DNA of 64,000 nt from Planococcus halotolerans (GTDB lineage Bacteria; Bacillota; Bacilli; Bacillales_A; Planococcaceae): assembly GCF_003289955.1 (NCBI RefSeq), contig NZ_QLZR01000001.1:186001-250000 (forward strand). Direction: 5' to 3'. Under the pieces are notes generated by a model that saw only the letters and a list, made by a program, of their open reading frames with translations, was not told where the DNA came from and ran no database searches. Both the position numbers and the translations under genes were made by a program. Positions 36,179 through 43,713 of the stretch are shown here, piece by piece (position 1 is the first letter of the stretch; each line of letters begins with the position of its first letter).

Positions 36179-36409
36179 ATGTATATGACAGTCCCGGAAA
36201 CTGCTGCTTATTTGTCCATGCCGCAAGAGCAAGTTAATCGATATATACTCGAAGGACGTATCAAAGCAGTCCATGATGGAGAACAATACATGGTCAACAC
36301 CTCTCAGTTCGAAACACATTTCCAACAGCTGGAACTCGCCAAACAGCAGCTCGAAGAATGGAAAGCCACCCCTATACCGGATGACGTGGATATTAAAGAC
36401 GAAGACTAA
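36179..36409 (+). CDS. Excisionase-like small DNA-binding protein
   Basis: Protein of 76 residues with the helix-turn-helix_17 / excisionase layout: TVPETAAYLSMPQEQVNRYILEGRIKAVHDGEQYMVNTSQ, then a charged tail rich in Glu and Asp. Such proteins are often stand-alone regulators, not phage excisionases; no integrase is nearby. ATG at 36179, 7 nt after AGGAGG. Copy C of the snapback repeat starts one base past its TAA. Confidence 0.82.
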   Translation: MYMTVPETAAYLSMPQEQVNRYILEGRIKAVHDGEQYMVNTSQFETHFQQLELAKQQLEEWKATPIPDDVDIKDED

Positions 36410-36410
36410 A

Positions 36411-36530
36411 GAAAAGCGTAGGCGCCCGTTAAGCTCTGAAAGGCATAAGACGAATCTGCGTAGTGGCGGTCTTTGCCACGCAGCTGATATGGCTTATGAC
36501 CCGAAGAGCTGGGCCGCCGAAGTCTGGACA
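36411..36530 (+). repeat. Snapback repeat, copy C
   Basis: Reference copy: 120 nt, GAAAAGCG to GTCTGGACA. Stems GGCG/CGCC, AGCTCT/AGAGCT, CATAAG/CTTATG, CTGCG/CGCAG and GTGGC/GCCAC around a GGTCTTT loop. Begins right after the stop codon of the preceding gene. Confidence 0.92.
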
Positions 36531-36534
36531 CAAA

Positions 36535-36674
36535 GAAAAGCGGAGGCGCCCGTTTAGCTCTGTAAGGCAAGAGATGCAGGAGCAATAAGGGGTTGAACGG
36601 ACCAACGAAGTGGCCTTGGCCACGCAGTTGGGCTGGCTTATGACCCGAAGAGCTGGGACGCCGGAGTCTGGACA
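36535..36674 (+). repeat. Snapback repeat, copy D (20-nt longer)
   Basis: Follows copy C head to tail with a 4-nt gap. The CATAAG arm is replaced by a longer unrelated stretch; AGCTCT/AGAGCT, CCAAC/GTTGG and GTGGCC/GGCCAC stems remain. Confidence 0.9.
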
Positions 36675-36710
36675 AAAAGAAAACCGGAATCCCAAAACCT
36701 TAAGAATGAA

Positions 36711-36740
36711 GAAAAAGCATCCCCTTCGGGATGCTTTTTC
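36711..36740 (-). terminator. Terminator of metYX
   Basis: Stem GAAAAAGCATCCC / GGGATGCTTTTTC with a CTTC loop. Confidence 0.88.
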
Positions 36741-36749
36741 TTGTTCTAA

Positions 36750-37766
36750 TTATTGCCGAGTCGCTTCAATCTGCTCTTTTGTTTGTAAAAATCCCCGGAT
36801 TAATTCGTTCCATTTTTCGAATTCCACCAGAAATCCATCGTGCCCAAAATCAGTTTCGACGATTTCCCATCGGGCTTCTGGCTGCTCTTCCAGCCAGGGA
36901 ATCATAAGTTCAGCGGGATAAAGCAAATCGTGTGTGTACGAAACGGAAAATATCGGAACATCTATTTTTCGTTCCCCCACGTCATGGCTGTTCATGGCTT
37001 TCAATAAAACCAGGTAGCTATTGGCATCGAACCGCTGCGCCAGTTTCCGCCCCTGATAATCCAAATACGTTTCCACTTGGAAATTCGTTCCACTTTCGGA
37101 GCGTCCGAATCGATCATTGAACAGTTTGCCGCTCCGGTAACTGATCATGCCAACAATCCTTGCCAGATGGAATCCGTTGAAATCGGGTGATCCAACGTAA
37201 TTTCCATTATGGAAATCAGGGTCATTCTCGATTGCCCGAATGCCAATATGGTTAAAGGCAAGCGCATAGCTGCTGAAAGCCGGGGTGACGGCGAGCGGAA
37301 CAATAGATTCGGTAACATCCGGATACAATGCTCCCCATTCGAGTGCTTTCATGCCCCCCAGCGAACCGCCGATTACGGACTTCAATTTATTTATTCCCAG
37401 CGTCTTCAATGCCTGATACTCGGCATTCACCATATCTTTGATCGTCAGCAAAGGAAATTCCGACCGATAAGGCTTACCAGTAAGTGGATTTAAGGATAGC
37501 GGGCCGGTCGAGCCATTGCAGCCTCCGAGTACATTAAAGGAGATTACTTGATATTTTTCTGTATCAATGGCTCTTCCGGGACCGGCCAAGCCGCTCCACC
37601 AACCCGGATGCTCTGCACTGCCGACAGCATATTGATCCCCGGTAAGCGCATGGCAGATCAGGATGGCCGGAGCAGAAGGATCACCGCTTCGTTCATACGC
37701 CAATTCCGCCTCTTCCAGCACATGGCCCGATTCCAACACTAAGTTCCCGATGGATACTGTCCCCAT
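36750..37766 (-). CDS. metX: Homoserine O-acetyltransferase
   Basis: Alpha/beta-hydrolase-fold acyltransferase of 338 residues that moves the acetyl (or succinyl) group of acyl-CoA to homoserine. The nucleophile Ser lies in GGSLGGMKALEW near 138; Asp is in SVSYTHDLLYP near 287 and His in FGHDGF near 317. The oxyanion segment HALTGD is near 39. Second gene of the metY-metX operon, 11 nt after metY, under the SAM riboswitch. ATG at 37766 after GGAGGAG. Acetyl versus succinyl specificity is not decided. Confidence 0.93.
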   Translation of the reverse strand: MGTVSIGNLVLESGHVLEEAELAYERSGDPSAPAILICHALTGDQYAVGSAEHPGWWSGLAGPGRAIDTEKYQVISFNVLGGCNGSTGPLSLNPLTGKPYRSEFPLLTIKDMVNAEYQALKTLGINKLKSVIGGSLGGMKALEWGALYPDVTESIVPLAVTPAFSSYALAFNHIGIRAIENDPDFHNGNYVGSPDFNGFHLARIVGMISYRSGKLFNDRFGRSESGTNFQVETYLDYQGRKLAQRFDANSYLVLLKAMNSHDVGERKIDVPIFSVSYTHDLLYPAELMIPWLEEQPEARWEIVETDFGHDGFLVEFEKWNELIRGFLQTKEQIEATRQ

Positions 37767-37777
37767 ATTTTCTCCTC

Positions 37778-39067
37778 CTATACTTCCTGGACTGCCGCCG
37801 CTTTAATGGCCTGCTCCAAGTCAGCAATCAGATCTTCCGGATTTTCCAGTCCGACTGATAAACGGATCAGTTCTTCCGTGACGCCGGACTGCTTCAATCC
37901 CTCCGCGCTTAATTGCTGATGCGTTGTTGAAGCCGGGTGGATAATCAACGATTTGGCATCTCCGACATTCGCCACATGCGACCATAAACCGACGCCGTCA
38001 ATTACTTTTCTGCCTGCTTCCCTGCCGCCCTTGATACCGAAGTTGACGATGGAACCAAATGTATCTTTCAGGTATTTCTTTGCTAACCCATGAGACGGGT
38101 GATCTTCGAAGCCGATATAATTAACCCATTCGACCTGTGGATGGTTTCTCAGGTAGTCCGCGATGATTCCCGCATTACTGCTGTGTTTTGGCAAACGCAA
38201 ATGCAATGTTTCCAAGCCCTGCAAAAATGCATGGGCACTGTCTGGACTGAGTGACGGACCAAAATCACGCAATAACTGAACGCGTAATTTCGTTGCGAAA
38301 GATGCGCCTTCCGCATCTATTCCGTAACGGATACCATGGTAGCTGTCGTCAGGCTGTGTGTAGTTCGGAAATCTTTCATGGTTCCAATTGAACTTGCCGC
38401 CATCTACCGCGATGCCGCCGATTGTAGTGCCGTGGCCGCCAATCCATTTTGTCGCTGAATGGATAACGACATCTGCTCCAAAAGCTATCGGGTTGCTGCC
38501 ATATGGAGAAGCGAATGTATTGTCGATTAATAATGGAATATTGTATTCATGCGCAATCGCTGCAACCTTCTCTACATCGAATACATTCAGACTAGGGTTG
38601 CCGATTGTTTCTCCGAAGAAAACTTTTGTCCGCTCAGTTACAGCCGAACGGAAATTTTCAGGGTCTGTACCGTCGACGAATTTCACTGTAATGCCATAAC
38701 GCGGCAACGTATTGGCAAACAGATTATATGTGCCTCCGTATAAATTGCTGTCGGCAACCACTTCATCACCCGCTTCAGCGATATTGAGAATTGAAAATGC
38801 GATTGCGGCCATTCCAGATGACAAAGCGACTGCGGCTGTGCCACCTTCAAGAAGGGCCACTCGCTGTTCAAATACATCCACTGTCGGATTCATGATGCGC
38901 GAATAAATATTTCCTGCCTCTTTCAACCCGAAAAGATTCTGTGCATGCTCCGTGTCACGGAATACATATGAAGTCGTCTTATGGATGGGCACTGCCCGCG
39001 ATCCTGTGACAGGATCTGGCTGCTGTCCTCCGTGAAGTAAATTTGTCTCTGCTTTGAAATTTGTCAT
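37778..39067 (-). CDS. metY: O-acetylhomoserine sulfhydrylase
   Basis: PLP enzyme of 429 residues of the Cys/Met metabolism family that joins sulfide to O-acetylhomoserine giving homocysteine. The PLP Lys is in HSATKWIGGHG near 208; the start TNLLHGGQQPDP and the ending LSVGLENPEDLIADLEQA are typical of MetY. The length (about 430) excludes cystathionine gamma-synthase, which is near 380. First gene of the operon; ATG at 39067 after GGAGG. Expressed when SAM is low. Confidence 0.94.
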   Translation of the reverse strand: MTNFKAETNLLHGGQQPDPVTGSRAVPIHKTTSYVFRDTEHAQNLFGLKEAGNIYSRIMNPTVDVFEQRVALLEGGTAAVALSSGMAAIAFSILNIAEAGDEVVADSNLYGGTYNLFANTLPRYGITVKFVDGTDPENFRSAVTERTKVFFGETIGNPSLNVFDVEKVAAIAHEYNIPLLIDNTFASPYGSNPIAFGADVVIHSATKWIGGHGTTIGGIAVDGGKFNWNHERFPNYTQPDDSYHGIRYGIDAEGASFATKLRVQLLRDFGPSLSPDSAHAFLQGLETLHLRLPKHSSNAGIIADYLRNHPQVEWVNYIGFEDHPSHGLAKKYLKDTFGSIVNFGIKGGREAGRKVIDGVGLWSHVANVGDAKSLIIHPASTTHQQLSAEGLKQSGVTEELIRLSVGLENPEDLIADLEQAIKAAAVQEV

Positions 39068-39120
39068 TTTTCATTCCTCCAGTAATTTTAATAGATGGAC
39101 CTTAAAGGAGATGAGGGAAT

Positions 39121-39290
39121 AGAAAAAGGCCCCCTTCTAATTAGAAGAGGGCCGCTATACACGGAGTTTCCTCCTCTCATCTTCCAGACTGTCGTTCCAG
39201 TCTGTAGGAATTAGCACCTTTCCAAGCTGGGTTGCTTGGTGGTTGCCGGGCATCGCAGGGCCTATTCCCTCCGCCACTCTTGATAAGAGT
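39121..39290 (-). promoter_or_regulatory. SAM-I (S-box) riboswitch with terminator
   Basis: On the minus strand the leader of metY has P1 CTCTTATC/GATGAGAG (39282-39289 with 39174-39181) and conserved S-box strings GTGGCGGAGGGA, GGCCCTGCGATGCCCGGCAA and GGTGCTAATTCCTAC. Downstream lies a terminator hairpin, GGCCCTCTTCTAA/TTAGAAGGGGGGCC (39128-39153), with a T-run. SAM binding would end transcription before metY. Confidence 0.96.
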
Positions 39291-39422
39291 ATTCAGATTC
39301 AGTTTTCCATCTTGTTGAGAAGTATAAAGAATGATACGATATTTTGTCAAGAAGATTGTCGGATAATTTTGAAACTTTATCTTTGTTCATACGTTTACTA
39401 TTAAGAAAGGCAGGGGCAAAAT

Positions 39423-40064
39423 ATGACTCTTTGGATTGTTTCAGCACTTATTTCAGGTTATGTAATCGGTTGCCTTCATGGCTCGCTGGTTGCCCAAATT
39501 TTATCCGGCACCAACATCAAAGCAACAGGCGTAAAAAATTCGGGAGCCTCCAATGCCGCAATCGTCCTTGGATGGAAATACGGCGCACTGGTCGCATTTC
39601 TCGATATCTTTAAAGGGTTTGCCGCAGTTATGGCGATGCGCCTGTTACTTGGCAGCAGCAGCCTTCCTTCCGAAACGGTTTGGGCAATTTTGTTCTTTAT
39701 TGCGGCCGGAGTCGTTCTTGGCCATAACTTCCCCTTCTATATGAAGTTCAACGGCGGCAAAGGAACCGCGGCCGTTATCGGAGTGATGATTGCGCTGGAC
39801 TGGCAACTCGGACTTCTTGGGCTCGCACTTCTTATCGTAATCGCACTTGCCACCGATTATCTGGTCATCGGTGTACTCGCATTATATGCCGTTTTTCTCC
39901 TTATCGCTTTCTGGCCGGCGGATGGGCTATGGCCTTATGTTATCGCTCTTTCTTTGATGGCGATGGCTTTTCTGAAACACCTTGAAAATATCCGCCGAGT
40001 AAAAGACGGCACTGAAAACAAAGTGTCAGCTGTTTTGCGAAAGAAAAGCGCAAGCGCCCGTTAA
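39423..40064 (+). CDS. plsY: PlsY-family glycerol-3-phosphate acyltransferase, tail made by a repeat
   Basis: Membrane protein of 213 residues with five or more helices. PlsY motifs are present: NSGASNAA near 40, HNFPFYMKFNGGKGTAAV near 101 and a C-terminal KHLENIRRVKDGTENK. PlsY uses acyl-phosphate to acylate glycerol-3-phosphate. The first motif differs from the usual GSGNxGATN, so it may be a paralogue rather than the main enzyme. The last residues KKSASAR and the TAA stop come from copy E of the snapback repeat, so the native tail was replaced. RBS GGCAGGGG. Confidence 0.85.
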   Translation: MTLWIVSALISGYVIGCLHGSLVAQILSGTNIKATGVKNSGASNAAIVLGWKYGALVAFLDIFKGFAAVMAMRLLLGSSSLPSETVWAILFFIAAGVVLGHNFPFYMKFNGGKGTAAVIGVMIALDWQLGLLGLALLIVIALATDYLVIGVLALYAVFLLIAFWPADGLWPYVIALSLMAMAFLKHLENIRRVKDGTENKVSAVLRKKSASAR

Positions 40065-40162
40065 GCCCTGAAAGGCATAAGACGGATCAGCGGAGTGGCG
40101 GTTTTTGCCACGCAGCTGATATGGCTTATGACCCGAAGGGGTGGGCCGCTGGAGTCTGGACA
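40043..40162 (+). repeat. Snapback repeat, copy E
   Basis: 120 nt. Its first 22 nt are read as the end of plsY and supply the stop codon. Stems AGCG/CGCT, CATAAG/CTTATG, CAGCG..TGGC/GCCA.CGCAG; the AGCCCT/AGGGGT arm has one mispair. Confidence 0.9.
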
Positions 40163-40165
40163 AAG

Positions 40166-40203
40166 AAAGCTGCCAATCCCCACTGAGGGCCGGCAGCTTT
40201 TTC
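40166..40203 (+). terminator. Terminator after plsY
   Basis: Stem AAAGCTGCC / GGCAGCTTT, 17-nt loop, then TTTC. Confidence 0.75.
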
Positions 40204-40270
40204 AGATTTCCTGTATTCTTTTCATTCGTGGTAAAATATAGCCAGTACATACTTCAGGAGGTCTTTATCC

Positions 40271-41488
40271 ATGATTGAAACTTTAATCGAACGATTGATC
40301 CGCTATGCAAAAATCGATACACAATCCAATTTTGAAAACCGTGAAACACCTTCCACTCCAGGACAGTGGGATCTGTTGCGTGAATTGGAAAAGGAAATGA
40401 AGGAAATCGGCCTGGAAGAAGTCCAAATGGACGATTACGGCTATCTTTTCGGCACACTTCCGGCTACTTCGGATAAAGAACTTCCTGTAGTCGGATTTCT
40501 TGCCCATGTCGACACGGCTACTGACTTTACAGGCAAAAACGTCAATCCCCAGCGCATAGACAATTACGGCGGAAAAGATATTCCGTTGAACGATTCAGTG
40601 GCGATGACAGTAAAAGATTTCCCGGATCTGCAGAATTATATCGGCCACACACTGATTACGACAGACGGCACGACTCTTCTCGGCGCAGACAATAAAGCCG
40701 GTGTTGCTGAAATTATGACAGCGATGGAGTACCTCATCCAGCATCCTGAGATTGAACACGGCAAAATCCGTGTCGCTTTTACACCGGATGAGGAAATCGG
40801 ACGCGGCCCCCATAAATTCGATGTCGAACGCTTTGGTGCCGAATACGCCTACACAATGGACGGCGGTCCGCTGGGTGAACTACAATACGAAAGCTTTAAT
40901 GCGGCAGCTGGAAAGCTGACAGTCCAAGGGAAAAGCGTCCACCCCGGATCAGCCAAGGATAAGATGGTCAATGCTTCAACGATCGCCGTCAAATTCCAGA
41001 ATGCCATGCCTGAAAATGAAGTTCCTGAAAAAACAGAAGGCTATGAAGGGTTCATTCATCTGAACAGCTTTAAAGGTGACGTGGAACAAGCGGTATTGAG
41101 TTATATCATCCGCGACTTCGACAAAGAGAAATTCGAAGCGAAAAAAATGCATATGCAGCAAACTGCCGAAAAATTGCAGGCACAGTATGGCGCTGACGCA
41201 CTGACACTGGAATTGGACGATCAATATTACAATATGAAAGAAAAGATCGAGCCGGTCATGCACATTGTGGACGCTGCTGAAGCTGCAATGAAGACACTTG
41301 GCATCGAACCAAATATCGTACCGGTTCGCGGAGGCACCGATGGTTCTCAGCTTTCCTATATGGGAATGCCAACGCCGAACATCTTCACAGGCGGCGAAAA
41401 TTACCACGGCAAATACGAATTCATCTCTGCAGAAAACATGGAGAAGGCAGCACAATTGATCGTCGAAATCGTAAAATCTCAAAAATAA
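40271..41488 (+). CDS. pepT: Peptidase T (tripeptide aminopeptidase)
   Basis: Cytosolic zinc aminopeptidase of 405 residues that removes the N-terminal residue of tripeptides. M20B motifs: HVDT (78-81) first metal/catalytic Asp, GADNKAG near 139, catalytic Glu pair in TPDEEIG near 175, MDGG near 197, and the last ligand in [11 protein letters not shown] near 380. Length is normal for PepT. ATG at 40271 after AGGAGG. Single gene. Confidence 0.94.
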   Translation: MIETLIERLIRYAKIDTQSNFENRETPSTPGQWDLLRELEKEMKEIGLEEVQMDDYGYLFGTLPATSDKELPVVGFLAHVDTATDFTGKNVNPQRIDNYGGKDIPLNDSVAMTVKDFPDLQNYIGHTLITTDGTTLLGADNKAGVAEIMTAMEYLIQHPEIEHGKIRVAFTPDEEIGRGPHKFDVERFGAEYAYTMDGGPLGELQYESFNAAAGKLTVQGKSVHPGSAKDKMVNASTIAVKFQNAMPENEVPEKTEGYEGFIHLNSFKGDVEQAVLSYIIRDFDKEKFEAKKMHMQQTAEKLQAQYGADALTLELDDQYYNMKEKIEPVMHIVDAAEAAMKTLGIEPNIVPVRGGTDGSQLSYMGMPTPNIFTGGENYHGKYEFISAENMEKAAQLIVEIVKSQK

Positions 41489-41497
41489 ACAGGAAAT

Positions 41498-41526
41498 AGC
41501 GCCCTCAAGCTAAGGGCGCTTTTCTT
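41498..41526 (+). terminator. Terminator of pepT
   Basis: AGCGCCCT / AGGGCGCT followed by TTTTCTT; it abuts the stop of the convergent STAS gene. Confidence 0.82.
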
Positions 41527-42544
41527 ATATAATGCTTCTTCCATTCTGTGCGAGTGCAAAATGAATGCCGTGTTGCAGGGTCTGGAAGCAATTGAATTTC
41601 GAAATATCAATTCCACTTTCAGAAATCACCATGCTCATTGCCGGAGAAATTCCCACCAGGATTGTTTCCGTTCCGATGAGCCCGGCTGCAGCACCCAGCT
41701 TTTCAATCAGTGCGGCAGCTTGCTGTGTGAAATTATTATTCAGTCCTGTCAGGTCGAGAACCAAATACTTCGCTTTATAAGTCGGCAGGTTTTGCAAGGT
41801 CTTGATCATTAACTCCTCTGCCCGTTCCTCATCATAAGTTCCCAGCAGCGGCACTACTACAATGCCATCCAACACCGGAATGATCGGCGACGATAATTCT
41901 TTGACCAGCAAGGTCAATTCCGCTGTCTTTTCTTCCACCAGGTTCTGCAGCTGACGGATTTGCTTGGCTTCATTGGAACGCGCCAGCCTGTGGATATTCT
42001 CTTCGACGGTTTCATCTGAAGGAAAATAACGGATGACACTTTCGCTGTATCCTTCCAATTGAAAATGGTCTACTTCGTACCATATATTTTCACCAAAAAG
42101 TTTGGTGAAAATACCGGCATAATGGGCAGGAAGAAACCTGCCGCCAGTTTTTTTCTGTTGTGCAATATTAATGCTATGCTCCCAGCTATCCTTTAAATGG
42201 ACTTCAACGGTTTTCTTTTCGATATCCAGCTTATGTGTTTCCGCTAATCCCCAACCAGCTGAAGCATATGTATTAGTGATCAGTGCCGCCGCTTCTGCTG
42301 CATCCACATTTTCCATTTCTGAAAAATAATCGCCGACTACTATGCCCTGCCGATACCCGGTAGTTTCCATCACTACCTCTGCCGCATCTTCTCCTGCTAT
42401 TTCTTCTATCGTATCAAAAAACATTTTCATCGCTGTGGAAGTCCAAAAAAGGACAGAATCCTGACCTTCGAATAAAAATTTCCCTTTTTCAAGGTCCCAT
42501 TCAAAACTCAGTCCTCCAACATTAATGGAAGCTTGTGTATTCAT
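41525..42544 (-). CDS. RsbR-like STAS-domain protein (stressosome paralogue candidate)
   Basis: Cytosolic protein of 339 residues. The C-terminal 140 residues form a STAS domain with the RsbR-type strings VVVPLLGTYDEERAEELM and LVLDLTGL; a Thr (NNFTQQ) sits where RsbT phosphorylates Thr171 of RsbRA, and a Ser replaces the second Thr (SPAMSM). A coiled coil (about 190-215) joins it to an N-terminal sensor domain with a V4R/heme-NO-binding-like look (EWDLEKGKFLFEG at the start), not the globin fold of RsbRA. ATG at 42544 after GAGGAG. It neighbours sigma-B-type promoters, suiting a role in stress input. Confidence 0.75.
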   Translation of the reverse strand: MNTQASINVGGLSFEWDLEKGKFLFEGQDSVLFWTSTAMKMFFDTIEEIAGEDAAEVVMETTGYRQGIVVGDYFSEMENVDAAEAAALITNTYASAGWGLAETHKLDIEKKTVEVHLKDSWEHSINIAQQKKTGGRFLPAHYAGIFTKLFGENIWYEVDHFQLEGYSESVIRYFPSDETVEENIHRLARSNEAKQIRQLQNLVEEKTAELTLLVKELSSPIIPVLDGIVVVPLLGTYDEERAEELMIKTLQNLPTYKAKYLVLDLTGLNNNFTQQAAALIEKLGAAAGLIGTETILVGISPAMSMVISESGIDISKFNCFQTLQHGIHFALAQNGRSII

Positions 42545-42659
42545 ATAAAAACTCCTCTCGTTCAGTGATTCTATTTTACCACATATTAAAACAGGATTTA
42601 GCAGGTTATCTCAAGTACCGTGACTCCCCATTATAAACTTTCCGGACGACTCCCTCAAT

Positions 42660-42685
42660 GTTTTAAATGTATTCATAACAGGAAT
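42660..42685 (+). promoter_or_regulatory. Sigma-B-like promoter
   Basis: GTTTTA, 14 nt, AGGAAT, upstream of the 77-residue acidic protein. Fits GTTT...GGWAW with the first G of the -10 changed. Confidence 0.5.
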
Positions 42686-42720
42686 ACACTGATAAGACTA
42701 ATTGAAAGAGGTGTTCCAAT

Positions 42721-42954
42721 ATGTCAGATAAAAAACATTTCACTGAAGATGACCGCGAAGAAAGCAAAGGGGCTCCAATGGACAATCCCGAACAATATAA
42801 AACTGATAAAGAAACACTCACCGAAATGCATGAAGAAGAGATGAATGTCGATACGATTCCGTTGGAAGATCTTAAGCAGGAGCAACAGGAAGAAAAAAAC
42901 CCGCGTGAAACTAAAAGCGATTCTTCCAGCGAAGAAAAGTACCCTGGATTCTAA
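42721..42954 (+). CDS. Small acidic hydrophilic protein, 77 residues
   Basis: No named family recognised. The product is very rich in Glu, Asp and Lys (MSDKKHFTEDDREESKG at the start, SSSEEKYPGF at the end), with no hydrophobic core, so it is probably disordered. It resembles the small hydrophilic stress proteins of Bacilli in style. RBS GAGGTG; a terminator follows. A sigma-B-like element lies upstream, and a sigma-B-like element also precedes the next gene. Confidence 0.75.
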   Translation: MSDKKHFTEDDREESKGAPMDNPEQYKTDKETLTEMHEEEMNVDTIPLEDLKQEQQEEKNPRETKSDSSSEEKYPGF

Positions 42955-42996
42955 CCCCTATTTTCAGGAAAAAGGCGAATTCAGATTTGAAAGCAG

Positions 42997-43025
42997 AAGA
43001 TCCGTTATGATAACGGATCTTTCTT
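42997..43025 (+). terminator. Terminator of the small acidic gene
   Basis: Stem AAGATCCGTTAT / ATAACGGATCTT, then TCTT. Confidence 0.85.
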
Positions 43026-43027
43026 AT

Positions 43028-43052
43028 GTTTACTCGAAGTTTAAAAAGGAAT
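43028..43052 (+). promoter_or_regulatory. Sigma-B-like promoter of the PNPOx-fold gene
   Basis: GTTTAC, 13 nt, AGGAAT, directly after the upstream terminator. Confidence 0.5.
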
Positions 43053-43076
43053 AAGGAGATTAAAAGGAGTGATTGG

Positions 43077-43502
43077 ATGAATCAGCAAGAATTGAAAGGT
43101 GCAGCCCTTAAAATTTTAAACGACAGCCATGTGGGAGTGCTTGCTACAATTACTGAAAACAAGCCACACTCACGGTATATGACTTTTTTCAACAAAGATT
43201 TCACGCTTTACACGGCAACCAGCAAAAAAACGCAAAAAGTTGATGAACTCGAACAGAATCCTCATGCGCACATCCTCCTTGGCTACGAAGGCGAAGGTGT
43301 CGGAGATACATTCCTGGAAATCGAAGGCGAAATGTCAGAACATGACGACCGGAGCATTTTGGAAGATTTATGGAATGACCATCTATCCGGCTGGTTCAGC
43401 GGTCCCGATGATCCGAATTTATTAATCATCGCCATTAAACCTACCCGCATGCGCCTGATGAATAAAAAAGGGCAAGAGCCACAAAATATCGAACTCCAAT
43501 AA
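43077..43502 (+). CDS. PNPOx-fold general stress protein (YdaG/GSP26-like)
   Basis: Flavin-binding split-barrel protein of 141 residues of the pyridoxamine 5'-phosphate oxidase-like group, matching general stress protein 26 (B. subtilis YdaG, sigma-B dependent). Strings: GVLATITENKPHSRYMTFF near 18, TATSKKTQKVDELEQNP near 45 and a final KPTRMRLMNK. Probably binds FMN or F420-like cofactor; the true substrate is unknown. ATG at 43077 after AAGGAG. Copy F of the repeat starts at the very next base after its TAA. Confidence 0.85.
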   Translation: MNQQELKGAALKILNDSHVGVLATITENKPHSRYMTFFNKDFTLYTATSKKTQKVDELEQNPHAHILLGYEGEGVGDTFLEIEGEMSEHDDRSILEDLWNDHLSGWFSGPDDPNLLIIAIKPTRMRLMNKKGQEPQNIELQ

Positions 43503-43670
43503 GAAAAGCGTAAGCGCCCGTTTAGATTCGAAAGGCATAAGCCGATTTGGCGAAGTGGTGTGTTTTCAGTCGCATAGCCAAATCGGCTTATGACCCGAGA
43601 ATCTCGGCGCTGGAGTCAGGACAGTGCAACACTCTTTTCGAGACCCTTTAGTTTAAAAAGTTATACTTTC
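43503..43670 (+). repeat. Snapback repeat, copy F (3'-extended form)
   Basis: Begins at the base after a TAA stop. Stems AGCGCC/GGCGCT, AGATTC/GAATCT and a perfect 16-pair arm from CATAAGCCGATTTGGC to GCCAAATCGGCTTATG. The core ends GTCAGGACA at 43623; the extension ends AAAGTTATACTTTC, as in copy A. Confidence 0.9.
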
Positions 43671-43682
43671 ATATCCATTAAT

Positions 43683-43712
43683 AAAAGGCCTGCCAAGTCG
43701 GCAGGCCTTTTT
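43683..43712 (-). terminator. Terminator of the iron-uptake permease operon
   Basis: Twelve-pair stem AAAAGGCCTGCC / GGCAGGCCTTTT with T-runs on both sides. Confidence 0.88.
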
Positions 43713-43713
43713 G

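Noticed and set aside
36179-36409. Excisionase as a sign of a phage or integrative element
   Set aside because: No integrase, attachment repeats or phage genes nearby; stand-alone proteins of this type are common.
36406-36695. Two overlapping minus-strand frames of about 90 codons with matching repeats
   Set aside because: They are open only because repeat copies C and D lie head to tail; no start signals or protein family.
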